A stretch of DNA of 64,000 bases from Melastoma dodecandrum (taxonomy: Eukaryota; Streptophyta; Magnoliopsida; Myrtales; Melastomataceae): positions 2,232,001 to 2,296,000 of the forward strand of contig JARUPY010000606.1 of the NCBI GenBank assembly GCA_029817715.1, written 5' to 3'. Positions 31,991-43,209 of the stretch are shown here, one piece after another. The notes beneath the pieces were generated by a model. The model saw only the letters and a program-made list of their open reading frames with translations. It was not told the DNA's origin and made no database searches. Positions within the stretch are counted from its first letter, which is position 1. Each line of letters begins with the position of its first letter. A program made the position numbers and the translations under genes.

Positions 31991-33594
31991 TAGCATTGAG
32001 TGGCGGCTATCGAATCGTTTAAAGGAATCTAAGTGAATACGGTGCATATTGTAGTAACAATTGTTAACTCATCGGTTGGAAGCCATTCTTGTTGTGTCTT
32101 TTTGTAGGAAAGTAAAGAACTGTCGGAGTTTGTGCAGTTAGGCACTCACTCGTAGGTGCGCGACATAAGTGTGGGAACGTCATCGGAGTGAAAGATTTCG
32201 CCTAAGCGACAAATGTAGTTGTCTAGAAGTCTCGACCTCTGGAAGAGATAGTGAAAAAATTTTCGTGGGAGCCGTCAGAGTAGAAAATTTCACCATAGAC
32301 ACTGGATATGCGATGTAATGAGTCACATTTGTGGCAGCCGTTGACGTTCGAACTGTGTGTAGGACCAATATCCAAACTTCGCTGTGAGAAGTCAGGTTCT
32401 ACTATGTTATGAACAATTTCTTTGTCTCTGTTACAGTAACTTTTGTGTTGTCTTCGTGCTGTCATAGTCAAGCTTATGTGAAAGAGACAACGTACTGTGT
32501 AGAAAATACTTCGAGCTATCATTTACTGAGTGTGAGCATCTATTTGCTAGAAATGTGAAAACATTCGCTGAATGGGGAGCTGATCGTTGCCGAGAGGAGG
32601 ATCTTATTTCATTCAGGATTTACATACCATTTTGTGAGGAATATTGTGAGCATAGCGCAAAGTCATTTTTCAATTGGAATCGCATTATTGATGGAAACTT
32701 AACATAGATAAATTATGACCATTATTATAAAAAAAGTATTGTGTAAATTACAATTCCGTTTACACCCTTATGAATAACAAAACCACCAAAATAGTAAGTG
32801 GAACATAGCGTAGGCAGATCACACAATATAAATAATGTTTGACTGAGGTGACATATTATATATTTTTTTTTTATACTAAGAACTGACAAAAAAATAACGA
32901 ACACTAATTCACCTGTCTTGTCTCTTAATGGCATGATTCAATAATAAAACAGTAAGTTCTCACATCTCCTCGTCGGAGAGGAATAGTAGGGAATGAAAAG
33001 TGAGAAAAACCAGGTAGTGCACCCTAATCATTCCGGCGACCATAATCATCCATAAATGATTCATAGCCTAAAAGATTAAATTGTTTGTTGTTTGCTTGAA
33101 ATTTTTGTACACAGACGTGACAAATTCTTTTAATAAACAGCTTAAGACGAATATTCTGACGCGTAACACATAAAACGAGAGCAATTTTCAAGTGAGTTGT
33201 ATAAGATGTCATGGCTTAAGACACAAGGGAACGAAAAAATGTGGAAAGTTTGTCGTGCGGTGCTTCCACAGTTGTCTGCCACGTAATCGACGTTATCACC
33301 TCTGCTTATTAAAAATAACATCTAAATAAATAAGGGACAAATAACATTAGAAGTATAAACCCTCGTTGAAATTTGGGTTTAGAAAGAAAGAATATTCCCT
33401 CGACTTTTCTTGGACCCTTGGAAAGAAATGGGTGGATAAGGTTTATGAAATTCCCAATAAAGGAACGCTGTGGTCCAACACGGTTGGCGGAAGGTTTAAA
33501 GAAAGAAAAGTCCAACCGAGGTTTGAACTACTCGAGCAGTGGGCACGGTATCTACCGTGAGTGACTTAATTTCAATTATTTTAGATTTCGGTAT
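31991..33594. other. Intergenic, nothing recognised
   Basis: AT-rich, with ORFs no longer than about 100 codons and without family resemblance. Confidence 0.35.
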
Positions 33595-33599
33595 ATTGC
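33595..33599 (+). repeat. Target-site duplication of the solo LTR, left
   Basis: ATTGC, repeated at 43205-43209. Confidence 0.85.
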
Positions 33600-34772
33600 G
33601 GTTGACACAATAGATTATTTTGGGTCTACTATTTCTAACAATGCCCACAATAGACGCTAAGTCCATAACAGAGTTAGACACATCAGGCGTGCATCTGTAG
33701 TCTACACAAACTATATGGCTGAGCAGTGATCCTGTAACCAGAGGAAGTCTACAAGCCTGCGCTTGCACAGGACACACGTCATGGAGAACGGTTAAATAGC
33801 CCCAAGATAAATGGAGCTTACAACTCACGTCTGTACTGATGCACGTCTTAAAAGACAATTGATTAACCTCAAAGTCAAAGGAGTATACGACCCACGTCCA
33901 TACGAGTGGAAGTCAGTTTGTTGGCTCCGAGATCTTTGGGGGTGGTTGAGTCTGGAAGATCTTCATAAGGTCGTAACAGACCGGGTATAAAAGGGAGAGG
34001 ATCTCCCTCAGAAAAAATCACGAGCAAATCAGCCAGCAGAAGCTTATCTTTCTCGTCACCCCTTAGTTGTTAGTTGTTAGGATTCCCCGACCTGGGCGAA
34101 ACTCTTAAAATTTCATTGGTCTTCCTTTCACCGTCCGAGTGAGCAACCGTAGCTCCGACAGCCAAACTCCGCCTTCACTTCCACCATCAGAGCGAGTAAC
34201 CGTAGCTCTGGTAACAAAATTCCCGCCAGCACTCCAACGCCAGGACAAGCCACCGTAGTCCCGTTACACCTCTCCGCCTTCGACCCCCACGCCAGGACGA
34301 GCCACCGTAGTCTCGATACACATCTCCGCCTTCGACACCGCCACCAGGGTGAGCCACCGTAGCCTTGGTATTCACGTCCGCCTCTACCTTCGACCACATT
34401 CCGTCCACCAAGCCCAGCAACCGAGTTGTGCCAACCAAGGAGTGCAAGTCGGGCAGTCTGTCATCAAGTCTACGATGATGCTGCCCAGATTCTCAAGTCC
34501 GGAGTGCCCAGCGTCAAGTCTACGACATCCTTCACTGCCCAGACCTGCTGGATTGCAGTTTCCACCATCAAGCCTACGACCTAGCTCTGAGTCTACAGAG
34601 CCCAGTAGCCAGTCTACGACCATACTACCGTCCTTGTTTTTATTTTTATGGCTGTAAGCATTCTTTACTTATTGTGAAACTGTTTACATTCGATCTATTT
34701 CATTCAATTACTTACTGCGACCACATTTACAGTCCTTGTGAGTCTTATTGCCAAATATTTCCGACGTGATCC
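33600..34772 (+). repeat. Solo LTR of a Tat-like gypsy family, left part (interrupted)
   Basis: Starts GGTTGACACAATAG (the other copies start TGTTGACACAATAG) and runs colinear with the LTRs at 34773 and 42044 up to GTGATCC. There a whole element of the same family is inserted. Its last 16 bp, GTTTTCGGCGCGAACA, reappear at 43189-43204. The internal TATA region GGGTATAAAAGGGAG lies near 33980-33995. Confidence 0.9.
34768..34772 (+). repeat. Target-site duplication of the nested Tat-like element, left
   Basis: GATCC within the solo LTR, repeated at 43184-43188. Confidence 0.9.
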
Positions 34773-35907
34773 TGTTGACACAATAGATTATTTTGGTCCT
34801 ACTATTTCTGACAAAGCCCACAATTGACGCTAAGCACATAATAGAGTTAGACACACCAGGCCTGCAGCTGTAGTCTACACATACTATATGGCTGAGTAGT
34901 GATCTTGTAACAAGAGGAAATCTACAAGCTTGCGCTTGCATAGGACATACATCATGGAGAACGGTTAAATAGCCCCGAGATAAACGGAGCTTACAACTCT
35001 GTACTGACGCACGTTTTAAAAGGCAATTGATTAACCCCAAAGTCTAAGGAGTCTACAACCCACGTCCACACGAGTGGAAGTCCGTTTGTTGGCTCCGAGA
35101 TCCTTAGTGGTGGTTGAGTCTGGAAGATCTTCAGAAGGTCGTAACAGACCGGGTATAAAAGGGAGAGGATCTCCCTCAGAGAAAATCACGAACAAATCAG
35201 CCAACAGAAGCTTATCTTGCTCGTCACCCCTTAGTTGTTAGTTGTTAGGATTCCCCGTCTTGGGCGAAACGCCTAAGGTTTCATTGGTCTTCACCTCCAC
35301 CATCAGAGTGGGCAACCGTAGCTCTAGTAACAAATCCCCGCCTTCAATTCCACCATCAGAGTGAGCAACCGTAGCTATGGTAACAAATCCCCGCCAACAC
35401 TCCAACGCCAAAACGAGCCACCGTAGTCCCGGTACACATTTCCGCCTTCGACATCTCCACCAAGGTGAGCCACCGTAACTTTGGTATCCACGTCCGCCTC
35501 TAGATTCGACCACTTTCCGTCCACCAAGCCCAGCAACCATGTTCTGCCAGCTAAGGAGTGCAAGTCTACAGCGCTCTGTTATCAGATCTACGACGACGCG
35601 GCCTAGAATCTCAAGACCGGAGTGCCCAGCGTTAAGTCCGCGACGTCCTTCATCGCCCAGACCTGCTGGATTATAGTTTTCAGGATCAAGTCTACGACCC
35701 CGCTCCGAGTCTACCGAGCACAGTAGCCAGTCTACGACCTTACTACCGTCCTTGTTTTTATTTTTATGGCTGTAAGCATTCTTTACTTATTGTGAAACTG
35801 TTTACATTCGATCAATTTCATTCAATTACTTATTGGCGACCACATTTACAATCCCTGTGAGTCTTATTGTCAAATATTTCCGACGTGATCCGTTTTCGAC
35901 GCGAACA
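34773..35907 (+). repeat. 5' LTR of the nested Tat-like element
   Basis: TGTTGACACAATAG...TTCGACGCGAACA, colinear with 42044-43183. Its TATA-like GGGTATAAAAGGGAG near 35150-35167 precedes the likely transcription start. Confidence 0.92.
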
Positions 35908-35909
35908 CG

Positions 35910-35933
35910 TTTTTGGCGACCACAGTGGGAGAC
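35910..35933 (+). promoter_or_regulatory. Probable primer-binding region
   Basis: TTTTTGGCGACCACAGTGGG directly after the 5' LTR resembles the tRNA-complementary site of plant Tat-type elements. The tRNA was not identified. Confidence 0.6.
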
Positions 35934-35953
35934 GTGAAACTTAAAGTTTTCAT

Positions 35954-37950
35954 ATGGCAAAAAGTACCAGGAGGGGAGCTAATCGCGACCCTCCCCCTCC
36001 ATTAGATGGAGATGGTCAAATCAAACCTGGAGACCTAAACGTCGAGAATGCGGCTCTAGGAAGCCAAGAAACTGCGAATCAACCTCATTCCGGGGTACAT
36101 ACTCCTTCTGAGTTCATATCAAGGCATGAATTCCATAAAGTATTCAATGATATGAGGAGCCTAATGGACAGACTATCACTGGATTACAAGACAATATGGC
36201 TCAGATTTTGGAGCAACTCAGTGTTTTGAATAGGCCAAATGCCGCTACAGGGCCAACCGCCCCCGTAGACAGGGAGAATTCCTTCATGGAAGCTGCACGA
36301 CGCGCAGAGAAGCGCAATGTATCGTTCCAGAAAGATGAGCCTTGGGATAGCGCCAACCCACGCACTGCAGAGGTCAGCAATAGGGACAGGTTGTCTCCAT
36401 CAAGGCCTACTACCTCTCGGTCTCCCACATCTTGGAGGGCAAATGCCGTATATGCAGTGAACCCTGTAGACGACAAGATAGAAGCTCAAGGTGAAACAAA
36501 TAGGTATGCAAGTGCCATACCCTCTCGCCGACCTGGTAAAGCACCTGTAGAGGAGATACCTCCAGGGGAAGCTCCTGTTATGGGAAGTTTTCCACAGGCA
36601 GAGAGCTTCTACACTAACGTCTCGGTAAACCCACAGCCACCTCGAGCTATAGCAAGGGTACCTTATCCTCCAGGAAAAGTGAGCTAGGAATATGTTCGGG
36701 AACAGTTCGATCCTGTACCACCACCACCGCAGAATCTGAGGGAGACGATTACTCAAGTCTTAGAGCAGATGGTACCTGGGGCTGTCAGGCAGGATGACCC
36801 TGGTCTATACAGGAGTCCATACCTTTCCTACATCGACAGGAGCTTTCCCCTGCCCGGGGGATACAGAGTACCTGATTTTACCCCCTTTTCAGGAGAAGAT
36901 GAGATGACACCCATGGAGCATATAGCCCGGTTCACTCATTAGGCAGGAGATGCTGCGGCCAATGATTTTTGGAAGCTAAAATTATTCCCGAACTCCCTTA
37001 CAGGAGATGCTTTCACATGGTATGCGAGTCTGCCTCCTGGATCAGTAGCATCATGGGCGGAAATGCATTCTTTCTTTATGAAAGCATTTGCTCGGCTAGA
37101 CACCCCCATGTCAATCTTTGAGGTGATACGGCTTAAGCAAACCGCTGGAGAACATCCAAGATAGTTCCTCATGCGTCTACGAAAGGCGCTTCTTCGCTGT
37201 AGACCTGCAATTCCTGAAAGGGATCAGTTGATGATTGCGTTAAACACGTTGTCTATGCCCTTCAAGAAGAAGCTGCAGGGAGAAAGGTTTAATGACCTAT
37301 ATGACCTGTCTAGGAGAGCGACTGAGTACCATCAGTTACTGATGGAAGAAGCCCAGTCTAAGCACGTTTATCAGTTGGAAACCCTTGAGGTAGACATGGC
37401 CGAATTCGTGAAAGGCGAAACAACGGTTTGTGAACCTTTAGCAAGGAAAAACTCAAAAGCCAAAGCGTCACAAAAATCTGGTGAAGAAAGAAAATATTCT
37501 TTCTACGTAGACAAGGCAGATGCGATCTTTGATTGGCTCATCCAACAGAAACGCATTAAGCTTAAACCAGGCTATAGAGCCCCCTAGACAGAAAGAGAAA
37601 ATACTAGAAATTACTGCAAATGGCATGGGTCGTTTACACATATGACCAGAGACTGTCTATCATTCAGGAATATAATTCAAGACCTTATAGAGTCAAAGGA
37701 ATTATGCTTTCCTGAAGTAGACGAAGTCACTATGGTCGACGACAGACCTTTTGACGACGAAATAGTCATTCATATGTTCGATGTTGCTGATGTAGACATC
37801 AATTTCATTGAAACTAATACAGACTTTTCCCTGCAGGATATAAAGATTCCCGGGGAGACTTTAGTGGCGAATGCCCTCTTCCGTCGCCTTGTTGATAAGG
37901 GTATAGTCATCTGCCCGGTCAAGGAAGTGGCGCCCAGCCTCTGTTGCTAG
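35954..37950 (+). pseudogene. Tat-like gag (broken)
   Basis: Starts MAKSTRRGANRDPPPP. A shift near 36200 leads to a proline-rich stretch to 36687, and after a stop the capsid-like core follows: YRVPDFTPFSGEDEM, LFPNSLTGDAFTWYASLPP and WAEMHSFFMKAFARLD (about 36860-37110), then RLRKALLRCRPAIPERDQ. A stop lies at about 36939 and another near 37161. A nucleocapsid-type motif, NYCKWHGSFTHMTRDCLSF, falls near 37610-37670. Multiple stops show it is dead, although the domains remain easy to read. Confidence 0.85.
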
Positions 37951-37979
37951 CACATGGATGACACGCACTCCACTGATAG

Positions 37980-39809
37980 ATGCAATACGTTCAGGAAGTA
38001 TTTGCAGAACATCAGGGGGATTCCTGTTATGACCTGACCCCACTCGAGGAAGTAGCGATGGGAATAGTCTCCCCAAGTTCGCGAAGCGCCTCCAACAATT
38101 CACAAAGGGGATTCAAGAGCCCCCCAAGCGCAGAGCGCAGGCCAGCTACCCGAGGAGGAAGGGCTGGCCCTCATGGTCGAGGTAGAGAACCCGAACAGCA
38201 GCTCCGCGTGTTCGAGCGTCCCAAACGACATCTGAAGTTTAATGATTCATCCTCTCAACAAGGGGTAAAGCCGGGGCAGGAGAGACATGGCCACTCTGGT
38301 GAATCTCGCTATGGAAACGTAGAGGAGAAAGATCTTAATAGAACCCAGCAGTCTGAAAAGCCACAGGAGAAAGGGAACAAGCCGAGACACGGAACGCCTA
38401 AGGTAGACATCCAGGCGCTCCGGACAGGACCACCAATAGCTCAGTTCCTTGATCAGAGGATGCTCTGCCAGAAATGCAAGCTTATAGCTCAAAACAGGAT
38501 CCTGATCACTCAGCTCTGCACCTCCTGTTGTGTCAACTACTTCCTCAGGCTTGTAGACTTGTCTTCAAATGGGGAGATCGTGGTGAAACCTACGCGCTCT
38601 ACAGCTACAGGTACTTGTGAAACAAACAACACTTGTTCGGAACCGCAACAGGTACCAACGCGGACGGTAATTGGATACGATCCATTCATTGGAGACTTTG
38701 TCGAGGTATGTCAAACTCTCCTTGGTTCTAAGAGATCAAGGGTAATTAAAGCGGTTAACCCTTCAAAATATTGGCAGAAGGCAGTGGGCAAAACCACTTT
38801 GCCACCAAGGGCTCGCAAGAGAAGGGACAGACGTCTAAGTCACGTTGCGAAGAGGCCTAGGCTTACCATCTCAAGAGCCGCTCTACCAGCCAGGGTGCCT
38901 ACAAAGGAATTGAACGTCGAAGCAGAGCACATTGAGTATACAGACCATTTAGAAGAGCCTGGCTCAAGTTTCGATTATACCCCACTTCGGAGTGAAATCC
39001 CAAGTGATGCCGACAGGGAAATGAGGCCAATAGTGAGTTGCAACGCTCTCACCCTGCCTGTAGACTTCGCTAATAAGCAAAAAGTGGAGACCCTAAGAGG
39101 TAAAGTCCTTCTTCCTTGTTATCCCACTTACCCAGCAGGCTTTCCACTATATTGGTTGGAGAAACCATCTGATAACATGAAACAACACATGCATTCTTTA
39201 TACATTCCCACTACCTTTGATGGTACAGTGGTGAGTCGAGTCCTTGTAGACAATGGGGCTACTATAAACGTGCTTCCTCTCTCCAGGTTGAAAATGCTTG
39301 GGTATAAGCCTCACGACTTGGTTAAAACCAATGTCGCAGTGAGTGGTTTTAATGGTAGGAAGTCTGAATGCTTAGGGGTTTTCTCTGTGCACCTTGAAGT
39401 CGGTCACCAGGAAAGCGAAACCGCTTTATTTGTGATAGACATAATTCATACTTTTAATCCTTTGTTAGGCCGCGATTGGCTCCATAAAGCGGCAGCTATT
39501 CCTTCCACTTTACATAGAGAGTTGATGTTGTGGGTCGACTCTGAAATTGAAATTATCAAGGCTGATGAATACTCCTGTTGTGACAAAGGTATCTTGCACG
39601 CAGAGACAAGCAAGACTGTCAAGGACATCACACTGGAACAGCGTTATAAGCTTGGTGACCCTACTGTCGGACCCCTTGGTCAACCATCTGAAAAGTTTGA
39701 CTACATCGTAGACAATGGAACATCGCACCCTAAGCCAGAGACGGGGCCGATCGTTCCAGCTGGATGGGCTGTCTGCCAAGGACATAAAGGAAGTTCTGCA
39801 AGAGGTTAA
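37980..39809 (+). CDS. Tat-like protease-containing ORF (609 aa)
   Basis: A long intact ORF within the retrotransposon. The first ~330 residues are basic, low-similarity sequence (for example TPKVDIQALRTGPPIAQFLD and QKCKLIAQNRILITQLCTSC). Residues ~370-520 hold the YPTYPAGFPLYWLEKPS segment and a retropepsin-like aspartic protease: VVSRVLVDNGATINVLPLSR (the usual D-S/T-G appears as D-N-G) and FVIDIIHTFNPLLGRDWLH. The protease would process the polyprotein. Integrity of this stretch contrasts with the broken gag and RT. The start at 37980 is a guess, as translation would normally come from an upstream gag start. Confidence 0.8.
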   Translation: MQYVQEVFAEHQGDSCYDLTPLEEVAMGIVSPSSRSASNNSQRGFKSPPSAERRPATRGGRAGPHGRGREPEQQLRVFERPKRHLKFNDSSSQQGVKPGQERHGHSGESRYGNVEEKDLNRTQQSEKPQEKGNKPRHGTPKVDIQALRTGPPIAQFLDQRMLCQKCKLIAQNRILITQLCTSCCVNYFLRLVDLSSNGEIVVKPTRSTATGTCETNNTCSEPQQVPTRTVIGYDPFIGDFVEVCQTLLGSKRSRVIKAVNPSKYWQKAVGKTTLPPRARKRRDRRLSHVAKRPRLTISRAALPARVPTKELNVEAEHIEYTDHLEEPGSSFDYTPLRSEIPSDADREMRPIVSCNALTLPVDFANKQKVETLRGKVLLPCYPTYPAGFPLYWLEKPSDNMKQHMHSLYIPTTFDGTVVSRVLVDNGATINVLPLSRLKMLGYKPHDLVKTNVAVSGFNGRKSECLGVFSVHLEVGHQESETALFVIDIIHTFNPLLGRDWLHKAAAIPSTLHRELMLWVDSEIEIIKADEYSCCDKGILHAETSKTVKDITLEQRYKLGDPTVGPLGQPSEKFDYIVDNGTSHPKPETGPIVPAGWAVCQGHKGSSARG

Positions 39810-39922
39810 TTCGGGCGAAAACCCCGTAAGAACTGATGGAGCAAAGAAAGACGAAGTTGGAAAAGACCAGCAAAACGCTGTTGTGGAGTTGGAACCCGAT
39901 AGATTCTTAAAGGAAGGAACCT

Positions 39923-40815
39923 GTGGACCAGAATGAAGAAGGGAACGAAGCAGTCGTCGATGTCCTTCGACGGCTTCAAGTCTACCAAGGAAATCATTGC
40001 TATAGACAACCTATCTCTTGGCATTCAATAAACTCAGAAGCACTTAGAGCGCCTAACGCTTGTAATAAGCCCGTGTCTACCGACTTAGGTGGTACAGAGG
40101 AACGTGAGTCTTTGATGACCCCATGCGACCCATTGGTCAGCATTAATCTAGGAAGCGAATATTCTCCTAGGATTCTTTTCATTAGTTCTTCAGTAAATAA
40201 AGAACTCTTTAATGCTATTATGGAAGTAATTGAGGAATTTAAGGACTGTCTCACCTAGGATTATACTGAGATGCCAGGATTAGACCGTAGACTAGTAGAA
40301 CACGACCTTCCCATTAAGAAGGATTTTAAACCAGTGCAGCAAGCACCAAGGCGCATGACTAAGGAAGTAACACAATTAGTCTTTGAAGAAGTTAAAAACT
40401 TTTTCGAGTAGGTTACATAAGGACTTCATGCTATACAGAGTGGATTTTTAGCTTCGTGCCCGTCTTAAAAAAGAACGACAAAATCAGATTCTGTATAGAG
40501 ACTTTAGAGATATGAATCGTGCCACTCCAAAGGATGAATACCCTATGCCCATCGCAGACGATCCTATAGACAAGACAGCAGGGCATCGGATTATGTCATA
40601 CATGGATGGTTTTTCTGGTTACAACCAAATCTTCATCGCAGAAGAAGATATACATAAAACAACATTCATATGTCATCTAGGAATATTCGAATGGGTATGT
40701 AATGCCATTTGGGTTAAAGAACGCTGGCACTACCTAACAGCGAGCAATGAACACTATATTTGATGCCTCTCTTGGCAAGACAGTAGAAGTCTACATTGAT
40801 GATATAGTTGTTAAG
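39923..40815 (+). pseudogene. Tat-like reverse transcriptase, truncated after the catalytic box
   Basis: After a spacer region (39923-40258) comes the RT N-terminus (VEHDLPIKKDFKPVQQAPRR). Then a degraded palm with DGFSGYNQIFIAEEDIHKTTF at about 40595-40670, and finally the catalytic VYIDDIVVKSTE at about 40790-40825. Stops occur near 40256, 40408, 40420 and 40510. No RNase H, H2C2 or integrase core follows. Confidence 0.82.
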
Positions 40816-40903
40816 TCGACAGAGGTGGAGCTTTATGTCTACCATCTTTGAGACATGATATAGGTTTAAGTCGACAGAGGTGGAGCTGTTAAGTCGACAG
40901 AGG
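40812..40903 (+). repeat. Three short direct repeats at the RT truncation point
   Basis: TAAGTCGACAGAGG occurs at 40812, 40867 and 40890, the first two followed by TGGAGCT. The repeat starts on the last codons of the RT box (VVKSTE) and marks a rearranged deletion junction. Confidence 0.88.
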
Positions 40904-42027
40904 GGCTCTTTGAAGCCAAGGTTGCTTCTCCTGTTTCTCGCATTAGCCCTTCGACTGCTGTATTATAGACCCAGTCGATCCAATTTTCTTTTCCTCCTCC
41001 GGTCCTTGTTCCTCTCCTTCTGCCTTCTCGTCCCTGGAGTCTGGCAGAAGCAGGTTGACTCATGAATACCTACAGTCTATCTTACCAGGATTTCGCTCCC
41101 TTTTCCCCTGAGTCTGGCAGAGGCGAGTCAACTTGTGAATACCTACGGTCTGTCTCATTGGGCCGAGAGAAAGCTCGCGTATGATGGGGTACCGAATACT
41201 GCTAGCTTTTCTGCCTCATGAGGTCAGTCTGCTGTAATGTCGGATGATAAAGACAACGCAGCCCCAGGGTCTTCGTTTACTCGAGAAAGAGATATGAGCT
41301 ATCTGCAACAATACTAGGCTGTCTGGGTGCCCAGTCTTTGGATTGCGTACTGCGGCCGCCTCTTGCAGAAGGATACACTGTTGTTGGAAGATCCTTCTTT
41401 GCCAAAGGATGGGGCGAATGGCAGGAAGGGAGAACCAGTCGTGGTGTATACCCCTGAGAAACTCCTAGCAAAACGGACACGCCCGGTCGTAGGGACGTAT
41501 AGCCGTTTGTCTTTAAACAGGCAGTAAGTCTCCGGCGTACACGCTTCATAACACTCAACTGTTCCAGTGTTGAGGGATGCCTGGTTACCTGTGAATGCTA
41601 AGCGGGGCCATAGATGCATGGAACACAGGGAATCACTAGCCTCGTGCCTCCGAGCGAAAGAAACCACCTATCTTCAAGAGATTCATAAAGTTCTCTTAAC
41701 AGAAGGAGATGAATGACTCTATAGGTAGAGGAACCTTACCAAGAAGCAAGGCTTGGAAGTAAGACCCAAGGTTTGGAGGTTGATAAGAGGAGACATCATT
41801 AAAACGAGAAGTGAGGATTTTTCAGAGAGTTGGTAAGGGTATTTAAAGAGAGTTTGGAAGGAAGAAGACGAAAAGTTCTCTGTCCGCAGAAGGTAGGAGG
41901 AAGAAGACAAAAGGTTTTCTTTCTGCAGAAGGAAGAAGACGAAAGGTTTCTTTCTGCAGTAGATTAAAGATTTTTCTTGTGACGCAAGAGATGCCAGAAA
42001 TGCTCAGGCGACAGAAGCCCCCTCAGC
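40904..42027. other. Non-coding region replacing RNase H/integrase
   Basis: No pol similarity. Contains two related stretches (about 41036-41075 and 41109-41150, CTGGCAGA-GGCGAGTCAAC-type and ACTCATGAATACCTAC), so probably rearranged element DNA, plus GAAGAAGACGAAAGG-type repeats near 41860-41950. Confidence 0.5.
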
Positions 42028-42040
42028 AAAAAAAGGGGGC
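42028..42040 (+). promoter_or_regulatory. Polypurine tract of the Tat-like element
   Basis: AAAAAAAGGGGGC just before the 3' LTR. Confidence 0.75.
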
Positions 42041-42043
42041 TTA

Positions 42044-43183
42044 TGTTGACACAATAGATTATTTTGGGCCTACTATTTCTGACAAAACCCACAATAGACG
42101 CTAAGCCCATAACAGAGTTAGACGCACCAGGCCTGCTGCTGTAGTATACACAGACTATATGGCTGAGTAGTGATCCTGTAACCAGAGGAAGTCTACAAGC
42201 ATGCGCTTGCACAGGACACACGTAATGGAGAACGGTTAAATAGCCCCGAGATAAATGGAGCTTACAACCCACGTCTGTACTGACGCACGTCTTAAAAGGC
42301 AATTGATTAACCCCGAAGTCAAAGGAGTCTACCACCCACGTCCACACGAGTGGAAGTCCGTTTGTTGGCTCCGAAATCCTTGGGGGTGGTTGAGTGTGGA
42401 AGATCTTCAGAAGGTCGTAACAGACCGGGTATAAAAGGAAAAGGATCTCCCTCAGAGAAAATCACGAACAAATCAGCCAACATAAGCTTATCTTACTCGT
42501 CACCCCTTAGTTGTTAGTTGTTAGGATTCCCCGACCTGGGCGAAATGCCTAAGGTTTCATTGGTCTTCACCTCCACCATCAGAGTGAGCAACCGTAGATC
42601 TGTTAACAAATCCCCGCCTTCACTTTCACCATCAGAGTGAGCAGTCGTAGCTCTGGTAACAAATCCCCGCCAGCACTCCAACGCCAGGACGAGCCACCGT
42701 AGTCCCGGTACACATCTCCGCCTTCGACATCGCCACCGGGGTGAGCCAATGTAACCTTGGTATCCACGTCCGCCTCTACATTCGACCACTTTCCGTCCAC
42801 CAAGCCCAGCAACCAAGTTCTGCCAGCCAATGAGTGCTAGTATATAGCGCTCTGTTATCAGGTCTACGACGACGCGGCCCAGAATCTCAAGACCGGAGTG
42901 CCCAGTGTTAAGTCCACGACGTCCTTCATCGCCCAGACCTGCTGGATTATAGTTTCCAGCATTAAGTCTACGACCCCGCTCCGAGTCTACGGAGCACAGT
43001 AGCCAGTCTACAACCTTACTACCGTCCTTATTTTTATTTTTATGGCTGTAAGCATTCTTTACTTATTGTGAAACTGTTTACATTCGATCAATTTCATTCA
43101 ATTACTTACTGGTGATAACATTTACAATCCCTGTGAGTTTTATTGCCAAATATTTCCGACATGATCCGTTTTCGACGCGAACA
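42044..43183 (+). repeat. 3' LTR of the nested Tat-like element
   Basis: 1140 bp, TGTTGACACAATAG...TTCGACGCGAACA, closely matching the 5' LTR at 34773-35907. The TATA-like GGGTATAAAAGG is near 42428. Confidence 0.92.
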
Positions 43184-43204
43184 GATCCGTTTTCGGCGCG
43201 AACA
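43184..43204 (+). repeat. Target-site duplication GATCC and right remainder of the solo LTR
   Basis: GATCC (43184-43188) followed by GTTTTCGGCGCGAACA, the terminal 16 bp of the interrupted solo LTR. It ends next to the TSD ATTGC (43205-43209). Confidence 0.9.
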
Positions 43205-43209
43205 ATTGC

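Larger units (their letters stand above)
34773..43183 (+). mobile_element. Tat-like Ty3/gypsy retrotransposon inserted in its own family's solo LTR
   Basis: 8411 bp with ~1.14-kb LTRs at both ends, a GGCGACCACAGTGGGAG-type leader after the 5' LTR, gag, a protease of the DNGATINVLP type, an RT with YIDDIVVKS, a purine tract and the 3' LTR. The 5-bp duplication GATCC flanks it. Integrase and RNase H are absent: coding similarity ends at the RT catalytic box near 40815 and about 1.2 kb of non-coding DNA follows. The Gag and protease style fits non-chromodomain Tat-type gypsy elements, though the clade was not tested. It is non-autonomous. Confidence 0.9.

Noticed and set aside
34128..35563. Minus-strand Gly/Arg-rich ORFs in the LTRs (and 42514-42830)
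   Set aside because: The same ORF-like stretch occurs in every LTR copy, because the LTR contains short repeated blocks of the type CACCATCAGAGTGAGCAACC; no gene.
33600..43209. Three LTRs as a tandem amplification or unequal crossover product
   Set aside because: The GATCC and ATTGC duplications and the 16-bp leftover show a nested insertion more simply.
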